Source: Sphaerisporangium album
GTDB lineage: Bacteria; Actinomycetota; Actinomycetes; Streptosporangiales; Streptosporangiaceae
Length of the DNA stretch: 64,000 nucleotides
Assembly (NCBI RefSeq): GCF_003323745.1
Contig: NZ_QOIL01000031.1
Location: 1 to 64,000, forward strand
Direction of reading: 5' to 3'
Position 1 is the stretch's first letter; each line of letters opens with the position of its first letter. Under the pieces are notes generated by a model. It had not been told where the DNA came from, did no database searches, and worked only from the letters and a program-made list of their open reading frames with translations. Below are positions 1-8,212 of this stretch, in pieces. The position numbers and the translations under genes are program-made.

Positions 1-125
1 CATGCGAGCCTCTGGTGATGGTTGATCTTGGTCGACAACCCTTCTACCAGAGGCTTCTTTACTTCTCGATCAAGACAACGGATCTGTCGCCACCCTGTGA
101 CCTGCAGCATCACGGTGAAATGGGC

Positions 126-833
126 TCACTCGATGTACACGGCGTCCGGTTCGCCTCCCGGAAGCTCCGCGAGAATGAACGCGCCCGTCAAGCCCACTGT
201 GCTTTCAGCACTGAAGGGAACGACCTGTATGACGACGTTGGATCGATCAGAGATCTCAAGAAGGTATTCCAACTGTGCGCGAGTGATCTGAGGTCCACCG
301 ATGGAGCGACGGAGAATCCCTTCGTCGAGCAGCACCCACACCGCGGGCGGATCTCCTCTTTCAAGGACCGTCTTACGGAGCATCCGAGCCTGAACACGCT
401 CCTCGACCTCATCGGAGCTGATCTTAGGTTCCCTGCTGAAGATGTGCCGTGCGTACGCCTCCGTCTGTAGCAGGCCGGGGACCAGGAGGGGGTCCCAGGT
501 GCGGAGGACGGTGGCTCGGGGTTCGATCTCTTCCAGCCAGCGGGCGAACCATGCCGGGCCGGGGGTCCTGAGCATGAACTGGTAGAGGCGGTTGAAGTGG
601 CCGTCCTCCCCGAAGATTTCATCGCACTGCTGGACAAATTCGGGCGACGGCGGGCGCTCGCCGCGCTCTATTTTTCCGATCATGTCCGGACTGTAGGTGG
701 TTCGTTCGCTGAGCTGAGGCTGGGAAAGCCCGACCCTCTTGCGGCAGCGGCGCAGCTCGCTGCCGAAGAACGCGCGCGGACTCGTATTCGGATCGAGATT
801 CCGCTCCCGCCCCACAAGACCCTCCCGAACCAT
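126..833 (-). CDS. XRE family HTH regulator with DUF5753 domain, C-terminally short
   Basis: Predicted cytoplasmic DNA-binding regulator. An N-terminal helix-turn-helix lies at about residues 24-75 (LSQPQLSERT, then MIGKIERGER) and a DUF5753 (Scr1-type) domain follows from about residue 90, with the family motifs LLVPGLLQTEAYAR and VPFSAEST. Family members are usually about 270-290 residues; this one stops after VYIE, where relatives have about 45 more residues, so the C-terminus is probably lost. The downstream bases in frame do not resemble the missing end. The first ATG (833) has no clear ribosome site; a GTG at 815, preceded by GGGAGGGT, is a better start. No DUF397 partner is seen before the window edge. 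Domain assignment is from motif recognition. Confidence 0.8.
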   Translation of the reverse strand: MVREGLVGRERNLDPNTSPRAFFGSELRRCRKRVGLSQPQLSERTTYSPDMIGKIERGERPPSPEFVQQCDEIFGEDGHFNRLYQFMLRTPGPAWFARWLEEIEPRATVLRTWDPLLVPGLLQTEAYARHIFSREPKISSDEVEERVQARMLRKTVLERGDPPAVWVLLDEGILRRSIGGPQITRAQLEYLLEISDRSNVVIQVVPFSAESTVGLTGAFILAELPGGEPDAVYIE

Positions 834-924
834 GGAAAACGTGTGTTCGACGCAGTGTTACACAGGCACGTCGACAAAGGGGACGCGAATCCAGACACGA
901 TCCGGACAGCCTTTTGTCGGCACA

Positions 925-956
925 GTGTCATCACGTTCGGTTACAAGAAATGACAC
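925..956. promoter_or_regulatory. inverted repeat upstream of XRE gene
   Basis: GTGTCAT at 925-931 and its exact complement ATGACAC at 950-956, 18 bases apart, lie in the 226-base gap between the minus-strand XRE gene and the plus-strand gene at 1060. This could be an operator; short arms make chance possible. Confidence 0.25.
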
Positions 957-1059
957 CGAGTAGGCACTCTGGGAGCGCGGCACCCCGTCACGGCGGACGC
1001 GTTCCCCCGTCACTCCAGGCCGCCACGGAAGCGACGCTTCGGCGCCAGGAAGGCGGATC

Positions 1060-1341
1060 ATGCGGACAGGACGGCATACCGGAAAGCAGGCCGGCGGGCA
1101 GACGGTGCGGCGCCGGGACTGGGACCCGGAGGCGCGGGCGGCGGCGAGGCTGCTGGACGGCTGTGAGCCCGCCTGGACGATCCTCTACGGGGTCTGGAGC
1201 CGCCGGTACTACGCGTTCCCGAACTGGCGGACGGCCGAGCCGCTGTTCGTGGAGTCTTCCCTGCTCACCGATCTACGGCGGCAGATGCGCGAGGTCGAGG
1301 TGTCGAACCCGGCGTTATGCGGCGGTTTTAGGGCGACTTAA
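1060..1341 (+). CDS. small hypothetical protein
   Basis: Unrecognised 93-residue protein, no signal peptide or membrane segment. The middle part (EPAWTILYGVWSRRYYAFP, then a basic/acidic helix LRRQMREVEV) looks like a folded soluble domain with many aromatic residues, and third-position GC is high. The ATG has a good ribosome site (AGGAAGG, 6 bases upstream). It sits 99 bases ahead of the RsbW-like kinase gene on the same strand and may be co-transcribed. I know of small actinomycete proteins of this look that lie next to ATP-binding regulators, but cannot name a family. Confidence 0.6.
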   Translation: MRTGRHTGKQAGGQTVRRRDWDPEARAAARLLDGCEPAWTILYGVWSRRYYAFPNWRTAEPLFVESSLLTDLRRQMREVEVSNPALCGGFRAT

Positions 1342-1440
1342 CGCCAATTACCTGTCAGCTTCCACCAACTCGCGCGAATAGCGCGAATCTCGACAAAGTA
1401 TGGTCCTCCGGGGTCGTACACGGCGCAGACAAGGACGAGA

Positions 1441-1860
1441 ATGATCGGCACTCCGTACGGTGACCGCGCCGTGTGCTGGGACATCCCCGCGGATCCCACG
1501 GCCCTTCGAGAGGTGAGGGCCCGGCTCCACCAGGTCCTGGCGAGCTGGGATCTGCCGGGCAGGGGCGACCTCGCCGACGACATCGTGCTCGCCACCTCCG
1601 AAGTGCTCGGCAACGCCGTCAGCCACGGACGTCCCCCGATCCGGCTCACGCTCCGGCTGTCGGGAGAAACCCTCTGCGCCGAGGTCACCGACCACGGCGC
1701 GGGCCTTCCCGAGCGTCGCGGCGCGGACGACGACGCCGAGCACGGGCGGGGTCTTCGCATCGTGGAAGCCCTCTGCGACGAGTGGGGCGTCCAACCGGCG
1801 CTCGGCGGACAGGCCAAAACCGTCTGGTTCCGCAAGAAGTGCCTACGTCAGGGCGCCTAG
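1441..1860 (+). CDS. RsbW-like ATP-binding protein (HATPase_c_2)
   Basis: A 139-residue GHKL-ATPase domain of the anti-sigma/serine kinase type. The N-box is DIVLATSEVLGNAVSHG (about residues 46-62), the G1 region is VTDHGAGLP, and the G2 region EHGRGLRIVEAL includes the ATP-lid glycines. Family members phosphorylate anti-anti-sigma factors or hold sigma factors; no partner is adjacent. ATG start with AAGGA 7 bases upstream. The start region (MIGTP, then VCWDI) and the bases just before it (CAGACAAGGA) match those of the gene at 10630, so the two are close paralogues. It lacks the acidic loop present in that copy. Confidence 0.85.
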   Translation: MIGTPYGDRAVCWDIPADPTALREVRARLHQVLASWDLPGRGDLADDIVLATSEVLGNAVSHGRPPIRLTLRLSGETLCAEVTDHGAGLPERRGADDDAEHGRGLRIVEALCDEWGVQPALGGQAKTVWFRKKCLRQGA

Positions 1861-1976
1861 TGACGCGACCGCGTACCCCACCGGGGTAGGACAGGAAGGG
1901 CATCGACCCGGCACCATCCTGACCAGCCACTTCACAACGAGAATGCTCGGCCGAAACCCTTGCGGCAAGCTATTGC

Positions 1977-1993
1977 ATAGGAAGGTTTCCTAT
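1977..1993. promoter_or_regulatory. palindromic operator inside a predicted promoter
   Basis: ATAGGAA, GGT, TTCCTAT: a perfect 7-base inverted repeat lying between a possible -35 TTGCAT (1973-1978) and -10 TAATAC (1995-2000, spacer 16). A repressor here would block the promoter of the secreted protein gene at 2124. The same core (TAGGAA, 2 bases, TTTC) occurs upstream of the chitinase gene at 44951. Confidence 0.45.
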
Positions 1994-2123
1994 TTAATAC
2001 TGCGATCAGCACAGCGTGACCCATTGCGTAGAGCCCCACCCAGCCCGGCGGCGCGCGCTCCGCCATGCCCCGCCGGCCCCTCTCGGTGCCACCCGCCGCC
2101 TTCCTGGATCCTGGAGGTTCCTC

Positions 2124-2462
2124 ATGTCCCGTCGTGTCGCCGCACTCGTCACCGCCGCACTCGCCCTTCTCGGCGGCCTCGCCCTCTTCACCGCCCCCGC
2201 GCAGGCCCGTTCCACGGCCGTCGTCGAAATGGTGGCCAGCCCGCTCTCGCTCGGCGACTACTGCGCGGCCAAGGTCGAGATCACGTCCATGATCGGCTTC
2301 TACAACGGCAGCCTGAGCTGCTACCGCCGCAGCGGTTCCGGCCTGGCCTACGTGGGCAGCGGAAGCCCCGCCGCCGCGTGCGCCTACTTCGCGCCCACCT
2401 ACACCTACATCGGCCACGCCCAGGGCGTCAGCCAGGCTCTGGTCTGCCGGTACTCGGTCTGA
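2124..2462 (+). CDS. small secreted hypothetical protein
   Basis: 112 residues. A Sec signal peptide is clear: MSRR, hydrophobic core AALVTAALALLGGLALF, and AQA at about residues 24-26 as a likely cleavage site. The mature part is about 85 residues with four cysteines (YCA, LSCYRR, AACAYF, LVCRY), probably forming two disulfides, and is rich in Ser, Gly and Tyr. The ATG was chosen because GGAGG lies 6 bases upstream; a longer reading from 2016 would put extra residues ahead of the signal peptide. No family recognised. It has its own promoter with an embedded palindrome and ends in a strong hairpin. Confidence 0.7.
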   Translation: MSRRVAALVTAALALLGGLALFTAPAQARSTAVVEMVASPLSLGDYCAAKVEITSMIGFYNGSLSCYRRSGSGLAYVGSGSPAAACAYFAPTYTYIGHAQGVSQALVCRYSV

Positions 2463-2469
2463 TCCCTGG

Positions 2470-2514
2470 CCTCCGGCGTCGCCCCGGCCGAACACGGCGA
2501 GGCGACGCCGGAGG
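2470..2514. terminator. bidirectional hairpin terminator
   Basis: CCTCCGGCGTCGCC (2470-2483) pairs perfectly with GGCGACGCCGGAGG (2501-2514) around a 17-base loop. It lies between the converging secreted-protein gene (ends 2462) and the GH31 gene (ends 2548). Confidence 0.7.
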
Positions 2515-2547
2515 CAGGGGCCCGTGACGCGTGCCCCCCGTGCGCCG

Positions 2548-4866
2548 TCAGGGTGTGAAGATCTCACGCATGCGCGGCCAGTGGTCTTCGCGGCAGTAGA
2601 CGGGGATGACGTCCACGGGGGTGTCGCGCGTGACCACCGCGCCGCCTTCGTGGACCTGCCCGGACCACACGTCGGCCCAGCGGCCCTCCGGGAGGTAGGT
2701 GTCCCACGTGGTGGCGCCCGGCTCGGTGACCGGGTTGACCAGCAGCGCGTCCCCCAGCAGATACTGCGCGGGGCGGTCCCAGATGCGCGGGTCGCCGGGG
2801 TGGGCGAAGAAGAGCCCGCGCATCAGCGGCAGGCCGGTCCTCGCCTGCTCCGTCAGGTACGGCACGAGCCGCTCGCGCAGGTGTGCGAACGCCCGGAACA
2901 CCGGGAGGACCCGCTCGTCGCCCGTCCGGCTCGCGAGGTTCCACGGCGTGCGGTCCCGGAGCGGGGCGCGGTAGTGGTTGAACTCGGAGTGGTACTGCAT
3001 GATCGGCGAGAAGCAGGCCATCGCGGTCGAACGCAGGTAGAGCTCCGCGCCCGGAACGTCCCCGGAGAACCCGGCCAGATCCCAGCCCCAGTAGAGCACG
3101 CCGCACGCCGAAGCGGTGATCCCGGCGTTGATCGAGTGCCGGAAGGCCGCCCACGTGGAGTTCTCGTCCCCCGCCCAGAAGCACCCGTGGGCCTGCGACC
3201 CGGTGAACCCGGCGCGGGAGAAGGTCACGGGCGCCTTACCGCAGTCGCGCAGCAGCTCACCGTAGGCGGCGGCGTAGTGGACGGGGTACCGGTTGTTGCC
3301 CTCGTCGCCGCGAGCGCCGTCGGCGTACCGCAGGTCACCTCCCCAGGCGTGCTCGCCGCCGTCGGTCTTGAACCCGTCGATTCCGACGTCCTCCACGAGG
3401 TAGCGGCGCTTGGCGAGCCACCAGGCCCTGGCCTTGGGGTCGGTGAGGTCCGGCATGAGCGCGAGAGGGAACCACCAGCCCCGGTTGCGGTACGGCCGGC
3501 CGTCCGCCTCCTTGATCTCGTACCCCTCCCGGACCATGACCTCGGCGTCCGCCCGCGCCTGCCCCCGGGGGTGCGGGCGCATCTTCTGCAGGGGGATCTG
3601 CCAGAGCAGTACCTTGACGTCGCGGGAGTGCAGGTCGTCGACCATGCCCTTGGGGTCCGGCCAGGCCCCGTCCGGCGGGAAGGTGAAGTCGGCCAGACGG
3701 TGGGGCGAGCCGTCGGCGTGGACCGCGTACTCGGCGTCGCGGAAGGCGGTGAACGTCGACTCGTCGCTCCACGCCTCGATGACGACGACGCCCACGGGGA
3801 CGTCCTCGGCGCGGTGCCGGTCCATCTCGGCGAGGACCCTGGCCTGGGTGTTCCACTCGTTGCCGCTGGCCCACAGCCGGAACACCCAGCCGGGCAGTTC
3901 CTCGGGGCGGCCGACCTCGGCGAGGAAGGCGTCGAGCACGCGGGCGGGAGGCCCCTCGTACACGGCCAGCTCCAGCGACGCCTCCGGCCCGACCTCGGCC
4001 TCGACCAGGAGCCGGTCCGGCGTGGACGCGCCCACGTCGAACCACGTGCGCCGGGCCGTGCGGACGTGGAAGCCCCAGCCCCGGCCGCCGACGACCATGG
4101 CGAACGGCATCGGCAGGTAGGTCCTGCCCGTGGCTCCTTGATCCTTGTACTGCTCGAAGACGACGGCGTCCAGGGCGTGGCCCCGCTGGTCGACGCGGTC
4201 GAAGCGTTCGCCGAAGCCGACGACGTGCTCCTGCGGGGCCAGGGCCAGCGCGAAGCGGACGCGGTGCGCCCCCTCGGGCGAGACGAACCACTCGGCCGTG
4301 CCGGGCACCACCGGGTCCGGCCCGTCCACGCGCAGCGTGCCGCCGTCCGAGCGCCACTCCCCCGCGCACACCTCGAACCACCGGCTCCTGCGGCCGCGCC
4401 CATCGGCGCCGGCGGCGTGGAACCGGTAGCGGTACCGGCGGCCGGCCTCAAGGGGCGGTGTGGCCGCCCTCCATGACGGCCCGCCGCCGGTCGCGCGATC
4501 CTGGGCGGCGGACAGGTGGCCGGCGGACAGGTCACCGGCGGGCTCCACGGCCTCGGACTCCACCGCCCCCGACTCCAGCGCCTTGGAGTCCACCGCCTTG
4601 GAGTCCACCGCCTCGGACTCCACCGCCTCGGACTCCACCGCCTCGGACTCCACGGCCTTGGTCGCCTGGGCGGACGGCTCCCACGGGGTCAGGGTCAGCT
4701 CACGGGTCTCGGTCCCGTCGTCCCACTCGGCGACGATCCCGCGTACCCGCGCCGAGGCCCGCACGCGAAGCTCGACGGACTCCCCGGCGGCGGGACGAAC
4801 GGGCACGCGCTGGTCGTCGGTGGTGGCGTAGGCGTGACCGGAGCCGTACGGGCGGTGGCGGATCAT
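2548..4866 (-). CDS. glycoside hydrolase family 31 (alpha-glucosidase/alpha-xylosidase type)
   Basis: 772 residues, last gene of the sugar operon. The N-terminal beta-domain is followed by a GH31 (beta/alpha)8 barrel. The catalytic nucleophile is most likely Asp502 in FKTDGGEHAW and the acid/base Asp567 in WAGDENSTW, as in the family. No signal peptide, so it should act in the cytoplasm on oligosaccharides brought in by the ABC transporter; released monomer identity (glucose or xylose) cannot be told by eye. ATG overlaps the GH15 stop in ATGA (translational coupling). Odd feature: residues about 68-103 are a degenerate AVESE/AVDSK repeat encoded by 15-base tandem repeats, inserted in the N-terminal domain. 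Confidence 0.9.
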   Translation of the reverse strand: MIRHRPYGSGHAYATTDDQRVPVRPAAGESVELRVRASARVRGIVAEWDDGTETRELTLTPWEPSAQATKAVESEAVESEAVESEAVDSKAVDSKALESGAVESEAVEPAGDLSAGHLSAAQDRATGGGPSWRAATPPLEAGRRYRYRFHAAGADGRGRRSRWFEVCAGEWRSDGGTLRVDGPDPVVPGTAEWFVSPEGAHRVRFALALAPQEHVVGFGERFDRVDQRGHALDAVVFEQYKDQGATGRTYLPMPFAMVVGGRGWGFHVRTARRTWFDVGASTPDRLLVEAEVGPEASLELAVYEGPPARVLDAFLAEVGRPEELPGWVFRLWASGNEWNTQARVLAEMDRHRAEDVPVGVVVIEAWSDESTFTAFRDAEYAVHADGSPHRLADFTFPPDGAWPDPKGMVDDLHSRDVKVLLWQIPLQKMRPHPRGQARADAEVMVREGYEIKEADGRPYRNRGWWFPLALMPDLTDPKARAWWLAKRRYLVEDVGIDGFKTDGGEHAWGGDLRYADGARGDEGNNRYPVHYAAAYGELLRDCGKAPVTFSRAGFTGSQAHGCFWAGDENSTWAAFRHSINAGITASACGVLYWGWDLAGFSGDVPGAELYLRSTAMACFSPIMQYHSEFNHYRAPLRDRTPWNLASRTGDERVLPVFRAFAHLRERLVPYLTEQARTGLPLMRGLFFAHPGDPRIWDRPAQYLLGDALLVNPVTEPGATTWDTYLPEGRWADVWSGQVHEGGAVVTRDTPVDVIPVYCREDHWPRMREIFTP
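4555..4665. repeat. 15-bp in-frame tandem repeats in GH31 gene
   Basis: Seven to eight degenerate copies of a 15-base unit (CTCCACCGCCTCGGA and variants, plus strand) encode alternating AVESE and AVDSK. The unit is a multiple of three, so copy changes keep the frame. Confidence 0.8.
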
Positions 4867-5978
4867 CGGGTCACCCCCAGCTCGTCGGCCAGGATGAGGA
4901 ACATGCCGTGGGACCAGAGCAGCGGCCTGGCCACCTCTCCCCATCGTTCCACCCACTCCTCGCGCCGCTCCGGGTGCAGGAGCGGGTCGCCGACCTGCTC
5001 GGGCAGTTCCCCCGCCCCGTCCGCGGTCGAGGCCATCCACGCGAGCTGGGCGAGCGCCTCGTCCGGGCGGCCGGTGCGCGCGTAGACCCAGCCCAGGAGG
5101 GCCGCGAGGACCGGCCAGCGGCCTCCGCCGTAGAAGGTGTCGGCCCGGTAGCGGTGGACGCCGTGGTCGCGGACGAGGGCGCGCTCCACGGAGGCCAGCG
5201 TGGCCCGGCCCGCCGCGCCGTCCGGATCGTCCAGGCCGAAGGGGACCAGGCACGCGAGCAGGGCGGCGTCGACGGTGTCCGAGCCGGGCCACTTGGCGAG
5301 CCCGCCGCCGGGCAGGCGGCCGTGCCGGGCGACGAGGGCCTGAATGTCGCGCCGGGCGGCGTCGGCCGTCTCCTGGTCGCGCGGGGAGAGGACGCCGAGG
5401 TCGAGGGCGCTCCCGAGACCGCCGAAGACGGCGCCCAGCGTCGAAACGTGGACCTGCTCCGGATGCTCCTCCCACCAGTCGTAACACGGCGTGTCATGAA
5501 ATCTCGCGAGATAGCGGACGGTGAGCCTGACCGCCTCCGCGTACCGGGACGGGTCCGCGCCCTGGCGCCGGACATGCTCGGAGAGCGCCCACAGCCAGGT
5601 GCCGTAGCCGTCGAGCTGGAAGTTCCACCAGCCGTCGGTGTGGTCCTCCCCGCCGTCGAGGGTGTACCTCGCGGGCAGGAACTCGTCGTGCCGGGGGACG
5701 GGGGCCGTACGGGGCCGGGCGACCAGCTCCTCGATCCGGCCGGCGCGGGCGGTGAGGACACCGGCGCACCAGTCGTGGAAACGGCCCGCGCCACGCGCGT
5801 CGCCGCCACGCGAGGCGCCCTCGGCGATGAACGCGCCGTCGCGGAACCACGAGTACCGGTAGACGGGGAAGGTGGGGCAGGCGGGGTAGGCCCCGGAGGG
5901 ATGCTGGTGCCGGGCGATCAGCTCGACGGCGCCGCCGGCCAGCGCGCGCATGCGGGAGATATCGATCACTAGACTCAA
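4863..5978 (-). CDS. GH15-type (glucoamylase-like) protein
   Basis: About 371 residues with the (alpha/alpha)6 features of GH15: YRYSWFRDGAF near the N-terminus, YDWWEEHPEQVHVST in the middle and GELPEQVGDP then WSHGMFLI near the end. No signal peptide, so cytoplasmic. The best start is TTG at 5978, with AGGAGA 9 bases upstream; a GTG at 5969 is an alternative, and a longer reading to 6047 has no ribosome site. Its stop overlaps the GH31 start by 4 bases. Working with GH31 it would break alpha-linked oligosaccharides to monomers. Shorter than typical full-length GH15 enzymes, because it lacks the N-terminal beta-sandwich. Confidence 0.8.
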   Translation of the reverse strand: MSLVIDISRMRALAGGAVELIARHQHPSGAYPACPTFPVYRYSWFRDGAFIAEGASRGGDARGAGRFHDWCAGVLTARAGRIEELVARPRTAPVPRHDEFLPARYTLDGGEDHTDGWWNFQLDGYGTWLWALSEHVRRQGADPSRYAEAVRLTVRYLARFHDTPCYDWWEEHPEQVHVSTLGAVFGGLGSALDLGVLSPRDQETADAARRDIQALVARHGRLPGGGLAKWPGSDTVDAALLACLVPFGLDDPDGAAGRATLASVERALVRDHGVHRYRADTFYGGGRWPVLAALLGWVYARTGRPDEALAQLAWMASTADGAGELPEQVGDPLLHPERREEWVERWGEVARPLLWSHGMFLILADELGVTR

Positions 5979-6122
5979 GGGGTCAGGTCTCCTGACGAAA
6001 CGGGTAGTGGCCGGGGCCCGGGCGTGCAGGTCGCGGGCCCCGGTCACGCACGACGTGGTTGGGCGACGGTGCGCGTCCCCCGGCCGGGCCTGACCGCGAC
6101 CCGGCCGTGAGGACGCCCCCCG

Positions 6123-7379
6123 TCACGCCTGCTTGATCAGCTCGTCGACCTTGGCGGCGGCGTCGTCGAGCGCCTTCTGGATCGGCGTCTTGCCCGCGGC
6201 CGCCTGTTCGAGGGCCTTGGTCACGGTGTCCTGCATCTCCTGCTGGCGGACGATGACCGGCGGCGAGGTCGCCGAGGCCACCGCGTCGAGGATCGCCCTG
6301 CGGTTGGCGGGCGGCCCCTGGTCGAAGTACCCGGCGTACGCCTTGGCGTCGGCCAGCGGGGGCAGTTCCCAGGAGGAGTCGATCCGCGTCCGGGCGGTGA
6401 CGTCCGAAGCGGTCAGGAAGCGCAGCCACTTGTACGCCGCCGCGGGGTTCTTGGCGCCGGGCGACACGGCGACCGCGTTGGTGAACACCGCGCTGGCCTT
6501 GACCGGCGCGGGCTCCACCACCACGTCCCACTGGAACGGCACGTCCTTCAGCCCGGCGAACTGCCAAATGCCGTTGTGCCACATCGCCAGCTTGCCCTGC
6601 TTGAACAGGTTCGTGTCGTAGTCGGGCGTGCCTCCGATCTGCGCGACCGTCGGCATGACCGTGCCGGGCTTGTCGAGAAGGTGCTTCGCCGCGGCGACCC
6701 CCTGCGGGCTGTTGAAGGTCGCCCGCTTGCCGTCGTCGCTGAAGAACGCGCCGCCGGCCTGCGCCAGCGCCTTGTAGAACTCGAAGAACTGCACGGGCTG
6801 GAAGTCGCCGTAGACGCCCTTGCCGGTGAGCTTCTTCGCCGCGGCCATCTCCTGGTCCCACGTCCAGTCGGCCGTGGGGTGCGGGAGGCCGGCCTTGTCG
6901 AACAGGTCCTTGTTGTAGAAGAGCAGGACGGCGGAGTAGGACGCGGGCAGCGCGAGCTGCCTGCCGTCCCGCTTGAACGTGTCGAGCGACTTGGCGGCGT
7001 ACACCGACAGGTCGTCCTTGGCCGCCTCGCCGCTGAGGTCGGCCAGGGCCCCCGAGGCGGCGTAGGCGACGAAGCTCTCGTAGTTGAGTTCGAAGGTGTC
7101 GGGGGCGGTGTTGCCCGCGATCGCGGTCTGGAGCTTGGTGAAGTAGTCGGCGTACGGCGCGGTCTCGACGGTGACGGTGACGGACGGGTTGGCCGCCTCG
7201 AACGCCTTGATGATCTTGTCCAGGTCCGCCAGGTGATCCGGTGCGGCGGAGAAGGTGAAATATCTGATGGTCGACTTGCCGTCGGGAGCGGACTCCCGGG
7301 TGGCAGACCCCTTGGCGCATCCGGCCGCGAGTAGTACGGCCAGCGCGAAGGCCGCCGTGGCCTTCAGACCTCGGGACAT
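6123..7379 (-). CDS. ABC transporter sugar-binding lipoprotein (family 1)
   Basis: 418 residues. A lipoprotein signal peptide ends in LLAAGC (Cys21), so the protein is anchored outside the membrane. The rest is a family 1 solute-binding fold (MalE-like), with YFTKLQTAIAGNTAPD near the N-terminus and TADWTWDQEMAAAKKL in the middle. ATG with AGGAGG 6 bases upstream. It is 44 bases after the second permease gene and delivers substrate to the two permeases. No ATPase gene is in the operon; as for many actinomycete sugar importers a shared MsiK-type ATPase elsewhere is likely (inference). Confidence 0.9.
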   Translation of the reverse strand: MSRGLKATAAFALAVLLAAGCAKGSATRESAPDGKSTIRYFTFSAAPDHLADLDKIIKAFEAANPSVTVTVETAPYADYFTKLQTAIAGNTAPDTFELNYESFVAYAASGALADLSGEAAKDDLSVYAAKSLDTFKRDGRQLALPASYSAVLLFYNKDLFDKAGLPHPTADWTWDQEMAAAKKLTGKGVYGDFQPVQFFEFYKALAQAGGAFFSDDGKRATFNSPQGVAAAKHLLDKPGTVMPTVAQIGGTPDYDTNLFKQGKLAMWHNGIWQFAGLKDVPFQWDVVVEPAPVKASAVFTNAVAVSPGAKNPAAAYKWLRFLTASDVTARTRIDSSWELPPLADAKAYAGYFDQGPPANRRAILDAVASATSPPVIVRQQEMQDTVTKALEQAAAGKTPIQKALDDAAAKVDELIKQA

Positions 7380-7423
7380 GGGGGTCCTCCTGGTGAAACG
7401 GGGGGTGGGACTCGCCGCGGGGG

Positions 7424-8212
7424 TCATTTGAGACCGGTCCTCGCGACGCCTGCGATGACGTGCCGCTGGGCGAGCACGTACACCGCGAGGATCGGCAGCA
7501 CGCTGACCACCGATCCGGCCATGACCACGTCCCACTCCGTGGTGAACTGGCCGTGCAGGTTGGCCAGTCCGAGCGGGAGGGTCATGAACTCGGGGGACCG
7601 CAGGATGACCAGCGGCCAGAGGAACGCGTTCCAGCTCGCCATGAACGAGAAGATCGCGAAGGTCGCCAGGGCGGGGCGCACGAGCGGCAGCACCACCGAG
7701 GCGAAGACGCGCAGGTGCCCGGCGCCGTCGATGACCGCCGCCTCGTCCAGCTCCCGCGGCACCTGCCGTACGGCCTGGCGCAGGAAGTACACGCCGAATC
7801 CAGAGGCGATGGTGGGCGCGAGCAGCCCGGCGTAGGTGTCGACCAGGTCCAAGGACCTCATCTCGATGAACAGCGGGACGACCAGCACCTGCATGGGGAT
7901 CATCAGCGTGGCCAGGTAGACGACGAAGATCGCCTCCTTGCCGGGGAACTCCAGCCGGGCGAAGCCGTAGGCGGCCAGCGCGCTCGTGCCGACCTGCAGC
8001 CCCGTGGACAGGGCCGCGACGACGACGCTGTTCACCAGGATCCGCCAGAACGGCATGGCCCGCAGCAACTCGCCGTACGCGCCGAGGGAGCCGCCCGGCG
8101 GCCACTCGACCACGCCCCCGGGGGACAGCGACGCCAGGACCGTCCAGCCGAAGGGCGCCAGCATGACCAGGCCCGCCAGGACCAGGGCGGCGTAGACGAG
8201 ACGGTTACCCAT
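7424..8212 (-). CDS. carbohydrate ABC transporter permease (MalG type)
   Basis: 262 residues, six predicted membrane segments beginning with LVYAALVLAGLVMLAPFGW. The cytoplasmic EAA loop that contacts the ATPase is visible as ELDEAAVIDGAG, then LPLVRPAL. Start ATG overlaps the end of the upstream permease gene by 8 bases, showing tight coupling. It forms the membrane channel with the permease at 8205-9179 for the same sugar. Confidence 0.92.
   Translation of the reverse strand: MGNRLVYAALVLAGLVMLAPFGWTVLASLSPGGVVEWPPGGSLGAYGELLRAMPFWRILVNSVVVAALSTGLQVGTSALAAYGFARLEFPGKEAIFVVYLATLMIPMQVLVVPLFIEMRSLDLVDTYAGLLAPTIASGFGVYFLRQAVRQVPRELDEAAVIDGAGHLRVFASVVLPLVRPALATFAIFSFMASWNAFLWPLVILRSPEFMTLPLGLANLHGQFTTEWDVVMAGSVVSVLPILAVYVLAQRHVIAGVARTGLK

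Noticed and set aside
2524..4476. Long plus-strand open frame of 650 codons opposite the GH31 gene
   Set aside because: It mirrors the GH31 gene, has no domain signature and shows the Pro/Arg/Val-rich composition typical of antisense frames in high-GC DNA.
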